Assembly (NCBI RefSeq): GCF_965219715.1 | Contig: NZ_OZ244785.1 | Coordinates: 3,844,001 to 3,908,000, forward strand | Length of the DNA: 64,000 nt | From: Bacterioplanoides sp965219715 | GTDB taxonomy: Bacteria; Pseudomonadota; Gammaproteobacteria; Pseudomonadales; Oceanobacteraceae | Direction of reading: 5' to 3' | In this document: piece by piece, positions 17,021 through 24,691 of the stretch | Position numbering within the stretch: position 1 is the stretch's first letter | Layout: each line of letters begins with the position of its first letter | Program-made: the position numbers and the translations under genes | The notes under the pieces: generated by a model | Told to the model about the DNA's origin: nothing | Seen by the model: only the letters and a program-made list of their open reading frames with translations | Database searches by the model: none

Positions 17021-17806
17021 ATGCGTATTATATCGGCGCTTTTAATTGTTTTAATCAGCTTACCTGCCAGTGCGGGTAAGCTCGATGATTTCGAAAAATC
17101 AGCCACCAAGCCGAAATCTGAGAAACGATCTTCTTCATCTTCTTCTGACTCATCCGGCGGCTTTGCCAGTTCGTTGCTGGAAGCCCTGCTACGACCGATT
17201 GTTGAAGGTACTGCGCGTCTGGCTGTCGATCTGACGACCGCTGGTACTGCTGGCAGTATGCAAAAAGCCAATCAGCGCCTGGGCAAGGAAGTTGAGATTC
17301 CGGATTTATCAGAAGACGCTGAATCTGAATTTGGCGTGCCTTTGTTGCAGCTGGATCTGGGCTATGGTTCCGGCTCTGATATTCAGTGGAGTGATATCCG
17401 GGCAGAAATGGGCTTAGGGCCTTTCAGTCTGTTTGCTCGCAAATCGCAATACGTTGAGACAAATGAAGACGATGACCTGGAAATCACCAATGTCGGGTTT
17501 AATTACCGGCTACTTTTTGGCAATCGTACTGAGTTCAGTCTTGGAGTGGGCGATTACCAATTAGACGGCAACAAAACCTATAAAAGTGGCTCATTCCAGT
17601 TAAGCGTTAACCATCAAATCAGGGAAAACCTCGCATTCGAATATTCACGTGTTTCCGTGAGTGGTAATAACCTGAACCTGGCTGATAGTGAATACTCACT
17701 GTTTTATGGTAAAGATCATTGGTATGCGCGGTTTTTTTATCGCAGTATGGATACCGCTGATACTTCGCTGGATGGCATTGGAATGGGACTTTCCTTAATC
17801 TATTAA
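17021..17806 (+). CDS. Exported hypothetical protein, probable outer-membrane beta structure
   Basis: 261 residues with a signal peptide (MRIISALLIVLISLPASAG). Residues about 30-60 are Lys/Ser-rich (KSEKRSSSSSSDSSGG). After about 110 the sequence becomes alternating beta-strand-like (LLQLDLGYGSGSDIQW, FSLGVGDYQLDG, LAFEYSRVSVSG, HWYARFFYRSMD) and ends IGMGLSLIY, with aromatic residues typical of a small outer-membrane barrel. I do not recognise the family. It is preceded by the two acetyltransferase genes and has an aggag ribosome site. Confidence 0.6.
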   Translation: MRIISALLIVLISLPASAGKLDDFEKSATKPKSEKRSSSSSSDSSGGFASSLLEALLRPIVEGTARLAVDLTTAGTAGSMQKANQRLGKEVEIPDLSEDAESEFGVPLLQLDLGYGSGSDIQWSDIRAEMGLGPFSLFARKSQYVETNEDDDLEITNVGFNYRLLFGNRTEFSLGVGDYQLDGNKTYKSGSFQLSVNHQIRENLAFEYSRVSVSGNNLNLADSEYSLFYGKDHWYARFFYRSMDTADTSLDGIGMGLSLIY

Positions 17807-17822
17807 GGAAATCGTTAGACCG

Positions 17823-17841
17823 GCTGCTGAGCAGCTTTTTT
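17823..17841 (+). terminator. Weak terminator ahead of the SPFH gene
   Basis: A short gctg/cagc stem (17823-17835) is directly followed by TTTTTT. It lies 17 bases before the SPFH start codon, so it may act as an attenuator rather than a full terminator. Confidence 0.4.
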
Positions 17842-17857
17842 CATTAAGGAAATATAA

Positions 17858-18799
17858 ATGGACTCTCTGTTAAACATCATTTTCTCGGTTGAAGCCTTTG
17901 CGCTGATTCTGGTGATTATTCTGCTGAAAAGCAGCATCAAATTTGTACCACAGAACCGTGCCTGGTTAGTGGAGCGTTTTGGTAAATACCAATCAACCAA
18001 AGAAGCGGGTCTGAATTTTATTCTGCCGTTTATTGATCAGATTGCTGCGGATCGCAGCTTAAAAGAGCAGGCGGTTGACGTACCAAGCCAGTCGGCCATT
18101 ACCCGCGACAACATCACCTTATCGGTGGATGGTGTGCTGTATTTCCGTGTATTAGATCCATACAAAGCGACTTATGGTGTGGACGATTATGTATTTGCGG
18201 TGACTCAGTTAGCGCAGACCACCATGCGTTCTGAGCTGGGTAAAATGGAACTGGATAAAACCTTTGAAGAGCGTAGCCAGTTAAACGCTTCGATTGTTGA
18301 GTCTATTAACGAAGCGTCCGAGCCTTGGGGTATCCAGGTGCTGCGTTACGAAATTAAAGATATTGTGCCACCGCGTTCAGTGATGGATGCGATGGAAGCT
18401 CAGATGAAAGCCGAACGTGTTAAGCGTGCCCAGATTCTTGAATCCGAAGGTGATCGTCAGTCGGCCATTAACGTCGCGGAAGGTAAGAAGCAGGCGCAGG
18501 TTCTGGCGGCAGAAGCGGATAAGACCGAGCAGATCTTACAGGCCGAAGGTGAAGCCCGTGCCATTCTGGCGGTTGCAGAAGCCCAGGCAGACGCGTTACG
18601 CAAGGTCGGTGAAGCGGCCGATACTGTTCAGGGCCAGAAAGCGATTCAGCTGGATCTGGCGACCAAAGCCATTGCTGCAAAAGAAGCCATTGCCCGTGAA
18701 TCGTCAGTGGTGCTGCTGCCGGAAGATAAAACCGATGCCAGCTCGCTGGTGGCTTCTTCCATGTCAATTATTAATTCTCTGAACAAACAGCAGAGTTAA
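17858..18799 (+). CDS. SPFH/Band 7 membrane protein (QmcA-like paraslipin)
   Basis: 313 residues. One N-terminal membrane helix (about 8-26) is followed by the Band 7 domain: VPQNRAWLVERFGKYQ, GLNFILPFIDQIA and VDVPSQSAITRDNITLSVDG. A long Ala/Glu-rich coiled coil covers about 195-275 (AEGKKQAQVLAAEADKTEQI). Members form ring-shaped oligomers and are thought to organise membrane microdomains or modulate proteases such as FtsH. The next gene encodes an NfeD protein, the classic partner. Confidence 0.9.
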   Translation: MDSLLNIIFSVEAFALILVIILLKSSIKFVPQNRAWLVERFGKYQSTKEAGLNFILPFIDQIAADRSLKEQAVDVPSQSAITRDNITLSVDGVLYFRVLDPYKATYGVDDYVFAVTQLAQTTMRSELGKMELDKTFEERSQLNASIVESINEASEPWGIQVLRYEIKDIVPPRSVMDAMEAQMKAERVKRAQILESEGDRQSAINVAEGKKQAQVLAAEADKTEQILQAEGEARAILAVAEAQADALRKVGEAADTVQGQKAIQLDLATKAIAAKEAIARESSVVLLPEDKTDASSLVASSMSIINSLNKQQS

Positions 18800-18813
18800 G
18801 AAAGGTATTCACT

Positions 18814-19272
18814 ATGGAATTCTTCCGTTTAGAAAATATCGCTGAAATTCTGATGATTCTGGGGATTGCTGCTTTGATTATCGAAGTGGCGGTATTGGGT
18901 TTTTCCACCTTTGTTTTATTTTTCCTCGGTATCTCATTGCTGCTGACCGGTGTTGCCATGAACTTTGGCATCCTGGAAGCAACCTTGATCACCGCTCTGT
19001 GGAGCAATACCTTACTCACCGGGGTATTGGCTGTTTCTCTGTGGAAACCGCTGAGCCGTATGCAGAATAAAGTGGGCAGTAAGGAAGTGGATAACGACTT
19101 CGCCGCCGATACCTTTATTCTTGAAGACGATGTCGATATGCAGGGTAAAACCATCCGCGCATATTCCGGCGTACAGTGGAAGCTGAAAAGTCAGCAACCG
19201 ATTGCCTCTGGTACTGTGGTTAAAGTGGTGAAAACGGAAGTGGGTGTGATGTGGGTTGAAGCTCAGGATTGA
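18814..19272 (+). CDS. NfeD-family membrane protein (SPFH partner)
   Basis: 152 residues with three or four membrane helices in the first 90 residues (LMILGIAALIIEVAVLGF, FVLFFLGISLLLTGVAM, LLTGVLAVSLWKPLS). The C-terminal soluble beta-rich domain (about 95-150: GKTIRAYSGVQWKLKS, IASGTVVKVVKTEVGVMWVE) matches the OB fold of NfeD proteins. It begins 15 bases after the SPFH gene with an agaaagg ribosome site. A bidirectional terminator follows. Confidence 0.88.
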   Translation: MEFFRLENIAEILMILGIAALIIEVAVLGFSTFVLFFLGISLLLTGVAMNFGILEATLITALWSNTLLTGVLAVSLWKPLSRMQNKVGSKEVDNDFAADTFILEDDVDMQGKTIRAYSGVQWKLKSQQPIASGTVVKVVKTEVGVMWVEAQD

Positions 19273-19303
19273 GTCATAAACAAACCTTCGCTAATCACAT
19301 AAT

Positions 19304-19333
19304 AAAAAAGCACAGCATAGGCTGTGCTTTTTT
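19304..19333. terminator. Bidirectional terminator
   Basis: A perfect 13-bp stem, aaaaaagcacagc / gctgtgctttttt, with a 4-nt loop between convergent genes. The A and T runs on both sides allow it to work in both directions. Confidence 0.95.
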
Positions 19334-19358
19334 GTGTCTGTCGCTGTCTATTGTCGGA

Positions 19359-19940
19359 TTATTTCTTGTCGAAACCGGTAACCAGGTTGTGTAGCAGAAT
19401 GGTGGCATCCGCTGACTTGTTATTACGCAGCAGCTCGTAAGCCTCTTTCACTTGCTGTTGTAATTCGGCCAGAGCTTCAACGCTGCTTGCCTGCTCTTCC
19501 GCTTGTGCTTCGCTATAAGGGCGTGATTTAGCGGTTTTTAAACACTTAACCTGTTTGCTGAAAGTCTTCTCTTTTTCACACAAGCCAACTTCAATATCGG
19601 ATACATAAGCTTTATCGGCGATTTCGTTCATGCAGCCTTTAAAATCTTTGTTGAAGTACTTGGATGACTGACACAGAGTTAACACGTTCTGCTGGTAATC
19701 TTTATCTTTGATCAGCTCCAGACACGACTTCACCTTATTCCAGCTACCAATGCCTTTGCAGTGCTTCAGCGCCTGCTCATTGAAGCGTGCTTCTTTCACT
19801 AAAGATAAACACTGCTTGGTGTAACTTTTTTGCTTCATGCTCTGACAAAGATCAACAGCACTTTGTTGATACACTTCGTCGGCCTGAACCGGGCTGGAAA
19901 CTGCGGCAGAGATTGCCAGAATGGTGAGGAGCTTTTTCAT
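19359..19940 (-). CDS. Periplasmic protein with four paired-cysteine repeats
   Basis: 193 residues with a signal peptide (MKKLLTILAISAAVSSPVQA). The mature part contains four consecutive units of about 27 residues, each with two Cys separated by 11 or 12 residues: CQSMKQKSYTKQC, CKGIGSWNKVKSC, CQSSKYFNKDFKGC and CEKEKTFSKQVKC. They are probably helical hairpins stapled by disulfides. A helical Glu/Ala-rich tail follows (EEQASSVEALAELQQQVKEA). I do not recognise the family. It is a single gene on the minus strand, convergent with NfeD. Confidence 0.7.
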   Translation of the reverse strand: MKKLLTILAISAAVSSPVQADEVYQQSAVDLCQSMKQKSYTKQCLSLVKEARFNEQALKHCKGIGSWNKVKSCLELIKDKDYQQNVLTLCQSSKYFNKDFKGCMNEIADKAYVSDIEVGLCEKEKTFSKQVKCLKTAKSRPYSEAQAEEQASSVEALAELQQQVKEAYELLRNNKSADATILLHNLVTGFDKK

Positions 19941-20019
19941 TGTTGTTTAATTCTTACTGCTGAAAAGAATACCGGATAGTAAGAAACACAATGTATCTCG
20001 TCTATAGCTGCTGTGAGAA

Positions 20020-21030
20020 CTAGTAGAGGTTTTTTGCATCTTTTTTCACCACCTGATCGACCACCAGATGGGTCATTTTCCCCATCAAACCCGTGCCATT
20101 GATATGTGCTGATAACGCTTTGGAGAAAGACGTCAGCTCATTTTTATTGCGTTGTTTTTGTTTATTCCAGATGTCTTCCTGCTGCAGGTTTTCATCCACA
20201 CGAATCTGATACCAATCGATATCGACCACAATCGCTAACCTGGCTTGTTTGCCCTGAGTCTCTGTATTCGCTAATAAATCAGGGTCATGACTCAGATAAG
20301 CATTACCATGAACTTCCAGCACTTCAGGTCTGCCTGGAATCATCAACAGAACCTTAATCACTGGGTTATCCAGCAGGTTACGTAAGCTGGCGGCAATTTT
20401 ATTTCCCGGGCGGTCTGGAATAATCAGGGTGTTGTCATCCCGTAAGCAGAACATCCCTTGAGGCTCACCACGGGGTGATAATAATGGCGCCTGTTGTGTG
20501 TTGGATGAGCCTGAGGTTGCCAGCAGTGCATAACGAGCCTGTTGGCAAAACTGGTTGATATTAAGCGTCTCAGATTTGTTGATGGCTTGTGTTGGAAGAT
20601 TATTGACGGACCAGAGTTCAGAACGCATGGCGGCACGGCCACAATGAAAATACACCTGATTTATCTTTAGTCTGTTGCTGCCGGTGTGATGACTGCTGTG
20701 CGCCTCCAGCACACCGTTAATTCGCAATAAATGATCAATACCTGGAATCAGAAATAACATGCTTGCCTGAGCCGGCGAAGTGACCAGTGTTGGTAACGCC
20801 AGTTGATGGGGAGACTGAACTTTCCACTGCTCGGGAGACAGATAATAAAAGCTGCTGCAGTCTGCTTCCTGAGTGTGAATATACAAAATTGCCAGCTGGC
20901 TAAGCTCAATAAATTCCAGTGAATAATGATCCAGCTGTGGCTGAATACGTTTATCTAACAGCTTTGGGTAGGCTGGAATCAGCTGTCGTAGCTGAGCTTC
21001 TGTTTTTATAAAATGTTGCGTATTCTGCAT
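20020..21030 (-). CDS. Pyridoxamine-phosphate-oxidase-like (FMN split-barrel) protein
   Basis: 336 residues. The C-terminal half contains LLATSGSSNTQQAPLLSPRG, DNTLIIPDRPGNKIAASLRN and KVLLMIPGRPEVLEVHGNAYL, the core of the PNPOx-like FMN-binding split barrel (about 170-260). The N-terminal half has a second, diverged copy (SMLFLIPGIDHLLRINGVLEA). Such proteins bind flavin or related cofactors and reduce or protect small molecules; the substrate is unknown. It is divergent from an AraC regulator 126 bases away, a common arrangement for a regulator and its target. Confidence 0.75.
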   Translation of the reverse strand: MQNTQHFIKTEAQLRQLIPAYPKLLDKRIQPQLDHYSLEFIELSQLAILYIHTQEADCSSFYYLSPEQWKVQSPHQLALPTLVTSPAQASMLFLIPGIDHLLRINGVLEAHSSHHTGSNRLKINQVYFHCGRAAMRSELWSVNNLPTQAINKSETLNINQFCQQARYALLATSGSSNTQQAPLLSPRGEPQGMFCLRDDNTLIIPDRPGNKIAASLRNLLDNPVIKVLLMIPGRPEVLEVHGNAYLSHDPDLLANTETQGKQARLAIVVDIDWYQIRVDENLQQEDIWNKQKQRNKNELTSFSKALSAHINGTGLMGKMTHLVVDQVVKKDAKNLY

Positions 21031-21156
21031 GTCTGCTCCTGCTTTGATGTTGCTGTCGTTCGCTGTTTATTGGCTGTTACCGAACAGCTGTCAGGCTGAC
21101 ACAGTTGTGTTAAATCTCGCAGGCGGCTGGTTGCATATCTCTGGAATCTGGTTTCA

Positions 21157-22215
21157 ATGTCGCAAGAATCAAAGACACCCTTATCGGACAATAAAGCGTT
21201 ATCTGGCACTGTTTCGGCCATTGCTGTGATTGATCTGGCACGTGAGCTGTTGCAGCGCGATGTGTTGACTCAGGCGCAGCTTGAGGAGGCTCTGGATGTT
21301 TCCAGTCTGGCTTATTGCCAACAATTGCAACAAGGCGAAGATATTTCGGAAGTGTTGACTCAGCGTTTGCCAGAGCAGCAGCTGATTCAGTTGTGGCTGC
21401 TGGCAGACAAAACAGGGGATAAAAATCTGGGCTGGAATATCGGCTCCCAGGTTGTTATTCCGGCACAGGGAATACTGGCGCATTGGATTCGCCACTGTCA
21501 GACGTTGGAACAGGCATTTTTAACCTTCGTTAAACATGTGCATTTGTTAAATGCGTCTGAAGGTTGGCAGGTTGAGCGTAGTTCTTCTTACATCGAGTTA
21601 AGTTTCCATTACCCTGCAGAAAAGGCGTATCCACACATTGCGGTTCAGCGCAGTCTGGCCAGTATTAAAAGCTGGGGGGAATATTTATCCGGTGACGATC
21701 TTCAGGTCAGCGCTTTATTTCTGACTGTAAATACCAATGACGTTGATGCAGAACTGATTGAGCGTATTTTTCAGTGTCCTGTGTATTACAATCAGCTGAT
21801 TAATAAAATTCAGTTAGCGTTATCTGAAATCCAGAAACCCTTAGTTCAGGCAAATGCGCTGATTGCCGAGCTGGTTTCTCAGCAAGCCTTATCCTGTGAC
21901 ACTTCAATCGAAAAGACACTGGCTCAGCAGATCTGGGATTTATTTGAGCGGGATATACAAAGCTATTCGCAGATTAATTTAACGGCTGAAAAACTGAATA
22001 TGAGCCGGGCAACCTTGTATCGCCGTTTAAAAGCTCAACAAACCAGCTTCAGCGACTTATTAGAAAAATACCGCTACCAGCTTTGGGAAGGTTTGGTAGC
22101 GGCAAAAGGTGAAGAAGGTAGTGATAATGTGAGAATGAGCGAGTTATTAGGGTTCAACGATCCCAGCTCGTTTTATAAAGCCAGGAAGCGTTGGTTAAAG
22201 ACTCAGGCCGGATAA
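21157..22215 (+). CDS. AraC-family transcriptional regulator (OruR/ArgR-like)
   Basis: 352 residues. The N-terminal two-thirds match the ligand-sensing domain of OruR-type AraC proteins (LGWNIGSQVVIPAQGILAHW, TLEQAFLTFVKHVHLLNAS). The C-terminal AraC DNA-binding domain has two helix-turn-helix units: INLTAEKLNMSRATLYRRLKA and RMSELLGFNDPSSFYKARKRW. Divergent to the split-barrel gene, which it may regulate. It is one of five AraC-type regulators in the window. Confidence 0.85.
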   Translation: MSQESKTPLSDNKALSGTVSAIAVIDLARELLQRDVLTQAQLEEALDVSSLAYCQQLQQGEDISEVLTQRLPEQQLIQLWLLADKTGDKNLGWNIGSQVVIPAQGILAHWIRHCQTLEQAFLTFVKHVHLLNASEGWQVERSSSYIELSFHYPAEKAYPHIAVQRSLASIKSWGEYLSGDDLQVSALFLTVNTNDVDAELIERIFQCPVYYNQLINKIQLALSEIQKPLVQANALIAELVSQQALSCDTSIEKTLAQQIWDLFERDIQSYSQINLTAEKLNMSRATLYRRLKAQQTSFSDLLEKYRYQLWEGLVAAKGEEGSDNVRMSELLGFNDPSSFYKARKRWLKTQAG

Positions 22216-22221
22216 ATCCGA

Positions 22222-22689
22222 TCAGGAATAGTTTTTCGCCATAAAGATCTTCAGATTGCCCATCGCCATCTTGCTGACTTTGTTGCGCAGTAACGGCGTC
22301 CAGCCCAGTAATAAACCCGGCAGACCTAACGCTTGGCGACTCCAGCGCCAGAAATCAAAACGGTCGATATGTTTAATAATTTTGCCGTCTTTAAATTCAA
22401 ATTCAGCATCAATGATGTTGTGGACAAAACGACCAGTCTGGCTGAAGTCGTATTTCGGTTCCCAGTGCGCGGTGACCTTGCCGTCTTTCTCAGTCACAGA
22501 GAAATCAATCGTCATCCCCTGAGCACGCTCACATAACATATGCCACATCGCGCCTGGCTCAATGCCATTCAGCTCAAAGGCTTCATCACGAAAATAGGCA
22601 TCCGGGTGATAGCAGTCTTTCATGGTTTCATAATCTAAATTCTGAAACGCGGTATAAAAGGTTTCGATCAGCTCTTTGTTGGCGCTCAT
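22222..22689 (-). CDS. NTF2-like / SnoaL-like small protein
   Basis: 155 residues. The start MSANKELIETFYTAFQNLDYETMKDCYHPDAYFRDEAFEL is the standard opening of NTF2-like proteins (helix, then the YHPDA beta strand). The core continues with VTAHWEPKYDFSQTGRFVHNIIDAEFEFKDGKIIKHIDRFDFW. This cone-shaped fold houses isomerases, dehydratases and ligand-binding proteins; the substrate is unknown. The C-terminal extension is hydrophobic and basic (LPGLLLGWTPLLRNKVSKMA). It converges with the AraC gene, only 6 bases from its end. Confidence 0.8.
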   Translation of the reverse strand: MSANKELIETFYTAFQNLDYETMKDCYHPDAYFRDEAFELNGIEPGAMWHMLCERAQGMTIDFSVTEKDGKVTAHWEPKYDFSQTGRFVHNIIDAEFEFKDGKIIKHIDRFDFWRWSRQALGLPGLLLGWTPLLRNKVSKMAMGNLKIFMAKNYS

Positions 22690-22826
22690 AGTATTGCTCT
22701 TGTTCTGTCAGAGGAGTGATTAACTGGTATCCAGTGTAGCGCCTGTCAGTTATCGCGGGTTAGTGGCATTTATGCCTCCTTGGGTGGATAATCAGGACGT
22801 AAATATTCCAAATTGCTGAGATATCT

Positions 22827-23789
22827 ATGAAACGCTGCGTGATTCTTGCCCTGGATAACTGCCCGCTATCGTCGGTCTCCGGGCCGATGGAGATCTTGCT
22901 GCTGGCCTGTCGTCTGGCCGGAGTGAAGGACTGGAGTATCGAAATTGTTGCCGAGAATCAGCTGCAGCTGCCCTGTAACGGCGGTGTCAGCCTGACAGCG
23001 CACCAACGCATTACTGACGTCAAACAAGCCGATCTGTTGATTATCGGCGCGATTGGCGACCCGAGAATGCGCCCTGAAGGCATTGCGCCACAAACGCTGC
23101 AGTGGATTCAGGCGTTGCAGCAGCAGGGCAGCCAGTTAGTGAGTATTTGCACGGGCGCCTATGTGCTGGCCTGTGCCGGTGTGTTAAGCGGTAAACGCGT
23201 GACCAGTCACTGGGCGGTGATCGACTGGCTGGCACAGCAGTTTCCGGACTGTGATTGGCAACCGGGCGCCATGCTTACTCAGGACGGCCAGGTCGCTTGT
23301 TCCGGCGGAGCGAGTGCTTACCAGGATATGAGCCTGTTGCTCGTGCGTCAGTATTTTGGGGAAGTGATTGCCCGGCAGGTGGCGAAATCGGTGTTGATCG
23401 ATCTGGATCGCCATAGCCAGCTGCAATACGCCAGCTTTATGCCGCAACGCCAGCACCAGGATCATTTGATTCATCATGTTCAGGACTGGCTGGAACAACA
23501 TGGTTGTGAGCAATTTACCCAGCAGGATCTGGCGGAATTAATTAACCTCAGCGAACGTCAGTTTAAACGGCGATTTAAACAAGCGGTGCAACAAACACCG
23601 CTGGTGTATATTCAGGCGTTGCGTATGGAAGTGGCGAAAAAAGCGCTGGAAACCACCTTAAAACAAGTGGATGTGATTGCCCGCGAATGTGGCTACGAAG
23701 ATGTGCGTTTTTTCCGTGAATTATTTAAGCGTAATACCGGGCTGGCGCCGAGTGAGTATCGGGGGAAGTTTGGTATAAGTGGCGCTTGA
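22827..23789 (+). CDS. GlxA-family regulator (DJ-1/PfpI domain plus AraC domain)
   Basis: 320 residues. The N-terminal class-I glutamine amidotransferase-like/DJ-1 domain (about 1-190) has SICTGAYVLACAGVLSGKRV with the nucleophile-elbow Cys, followed by TSHWA. The C-terminal AraC domain (about 215-315) has QDLAELINLSERQFKRRFKQ and VDVIARECGYEDVRFFRELF. This architecture is shared by GlxA, CdhR and FtrA-type activators of amine or choline catabolism. The effector is unknown. A 9-bp inverted repeat overlaps its end. Confidence 0.88.
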   Translation: MKRCVILALDNCPLSSVSGPMEILLLACRLAGVKDWSIEIVAENQLQLPCNGGVSLTAHQRITDVKQADLLIIGAIGDPRMRPEGIAPQTLQWIQALQQQGSQLVSICTGAYVLACAGVLSGKRVTSHWAVIDWLAQQFPDCDWQPGAMLTQDGQVACSGGASAYQDMSLLLVRQYFGEVIARQVAKSVLIDLDRHSQLQYASFMPQRQHQDHLIHHVQDWLEQHGCEQFTQQDLAELINLSERQFKRRFKQAVQQTPLVYIQALRMEVAKKALETTLKQVDVIARECGYEDVRFFRELFKRNTGLAPSEYRGKFGISGA

Positions 23790-23815
23790 GGTTGACCATG
23801 AAAGCGCCACCTTAA
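23779..23815 (+). terminator. Probable terminator overlapping the end of the GlxA-type gene
   Basis: gtggcgctt (23779-23787) pairs perfectly with aagcgccac (23802-23810) around a 14-nt loop, followed by cttaagttttt. The left arm is inside the coding region's last codons. Confidence 0.6.
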
Positions 23816-23964
23816 GTTTTTCAGCTGGTGTACTTGAAGTGGCAGATTATCTAAATCCTCTAACATATATAATGCACACTGAAGGATCAGAATATTCTAA
23901 AAACTATGATATGTTGGATCTTCCAGATAATTTTTCTCCTATTGAAGAGACTGCTAAGGAATAA
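23811..23964 (+). pseudogene. Possible C-terminal remnant of a toxin-like protein
   Basis: An AT-rich open frame ends at 23964, encoding SAGVLEVADYLNPLTYIMHT...LPDNFSPIEETAKE. It has no start codon or ribosome site of its own except a GTG inside the end of the preceding gene. It ends 4 bases before the GTG of a SUKH immunity gene. Base composition changes sharply from the GC-richer regulator gene. Its position just upstream of an immunity gene suggests the tail of a lost polymorphic toxin, but no toxin domain can be recognised. Boundaries are approximate. Confidence 0.35.
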
Positions 23965-23968
23965 ATTG

Positions 23969-24559
23969 GTGAGTAGATTACAAGATATAGTTGAAAGAAT
24001 TAAAAATTATCAAAAGCCATTAATATCTAACAATGGATGTGCTGAGGTTGGCAGATTTCACCCGGATGATGAAGGTTTGTTTGAAAGTGGGTGTTTGCAT
24101 TGTGTATATGATCCTATACCTATGGAGAAGATTGAACTAGCTTCGAATGAAATAAGAAGAAAAATCCCAGATGAATTAAAAGAATTTTATATTATTGCTA
24201 ATGGACTGGACATGTTTTGTTCTTCACTATATTTAAAGGGCAGCTTGGCTATTGAAGGTGTTCAGCCGATTTCGATTCTTTATCAAAACATTATAGATTT
24301 ACCTACAGATCACTCAGGAAAAGAGGTATTTGATGAAGATCATATCTATATTGGCGGATACGCTTCTGACAAAAGCAACTTGAAGATCAATATTCATTCA
24401 GGCGTTGTGACACGAGAACTTGATGGTAATTGGGGAGTTGTAGAAAATTCTTGGGCAACATTCGAAGATTTTTTATGTAAGGAATTTCAGAGATTATCAA
24501 CTAGCTACGAAAAAACTGATGGAAAAATATCTTTTCTTCATCCCATTCCTGCTGAATAA
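23969..24559 (+). CDS. SMI1/KNR4 (SUKH) family protein, probable immunity protein
   Basis: About 196 residues from a GTG at 23969, which has an aagga ribosome site 8 bases upstream; the longer frame from 23906 is rejected because it runs over the preceding frame and has no such site. The sequence IRRKIPDELKEFYIIANGLDMF is the SUKH signature (IP..LK.FY...NG), followed by QPISILYQNIIDLP, FDEDHIYIGGYA, VTRELDGNWGVVENSWATFEDFLC. SUKH proteins neutralise polymorphic toxins, mainly nucleases. It is AT-rich and was probably acquired. No intact toxin is next to it. Confidence 0.75.
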   Translation: MSRLQDIVERIKNYQKPLISNNGCAEVGRFHPDDEGLFESGCLHCVYDPIPMEKIELASNEIRRKIPDELKEFYIIANGLDMFCSSLYLKGSLAIEGVQPISILYQNIIDLPTDHSGKEVFDEDHIYIGGYASDKSNLKINIHSGVVTRELDGNWGVVENSWATFEDFLCKEFQRLSTSYEKTDGKISFLHPIPAE

Positions 24560-24640
24560 CTAGGGCCCACTCTAGTGCCTCTTTCATATTGATCGCTTAA
24601 CGGCGTAAGCCAACCTGAAAGACGTTTCAGGAGAAGACTT

Positions 24641-24691
24641 ATGCCGAAGCCTGGAAAGCAGCAAGTTTCGCTGAAAGCCACGCTTTATAAT
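24641..24691 (+). pseudogene. 5' stub of a REP-associated Y1-type transposase gene
   Basis: The 17 codons MPKPGKQQVSLKATLYN match the conserved N-terminus of REP-associated tyrosine (Y1) transposases (MPKPRKxQISLxATPYY...), preceded by a good ribosome site (caggagaagact). After this, the sequence becomes the end of the opposite-strand AraC gene and the catalytic HUH region is missing. This is therefore a truncated relic marking an old insertion or deletion. Family assignment is from memory of the motif. Confidence 0.55.
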
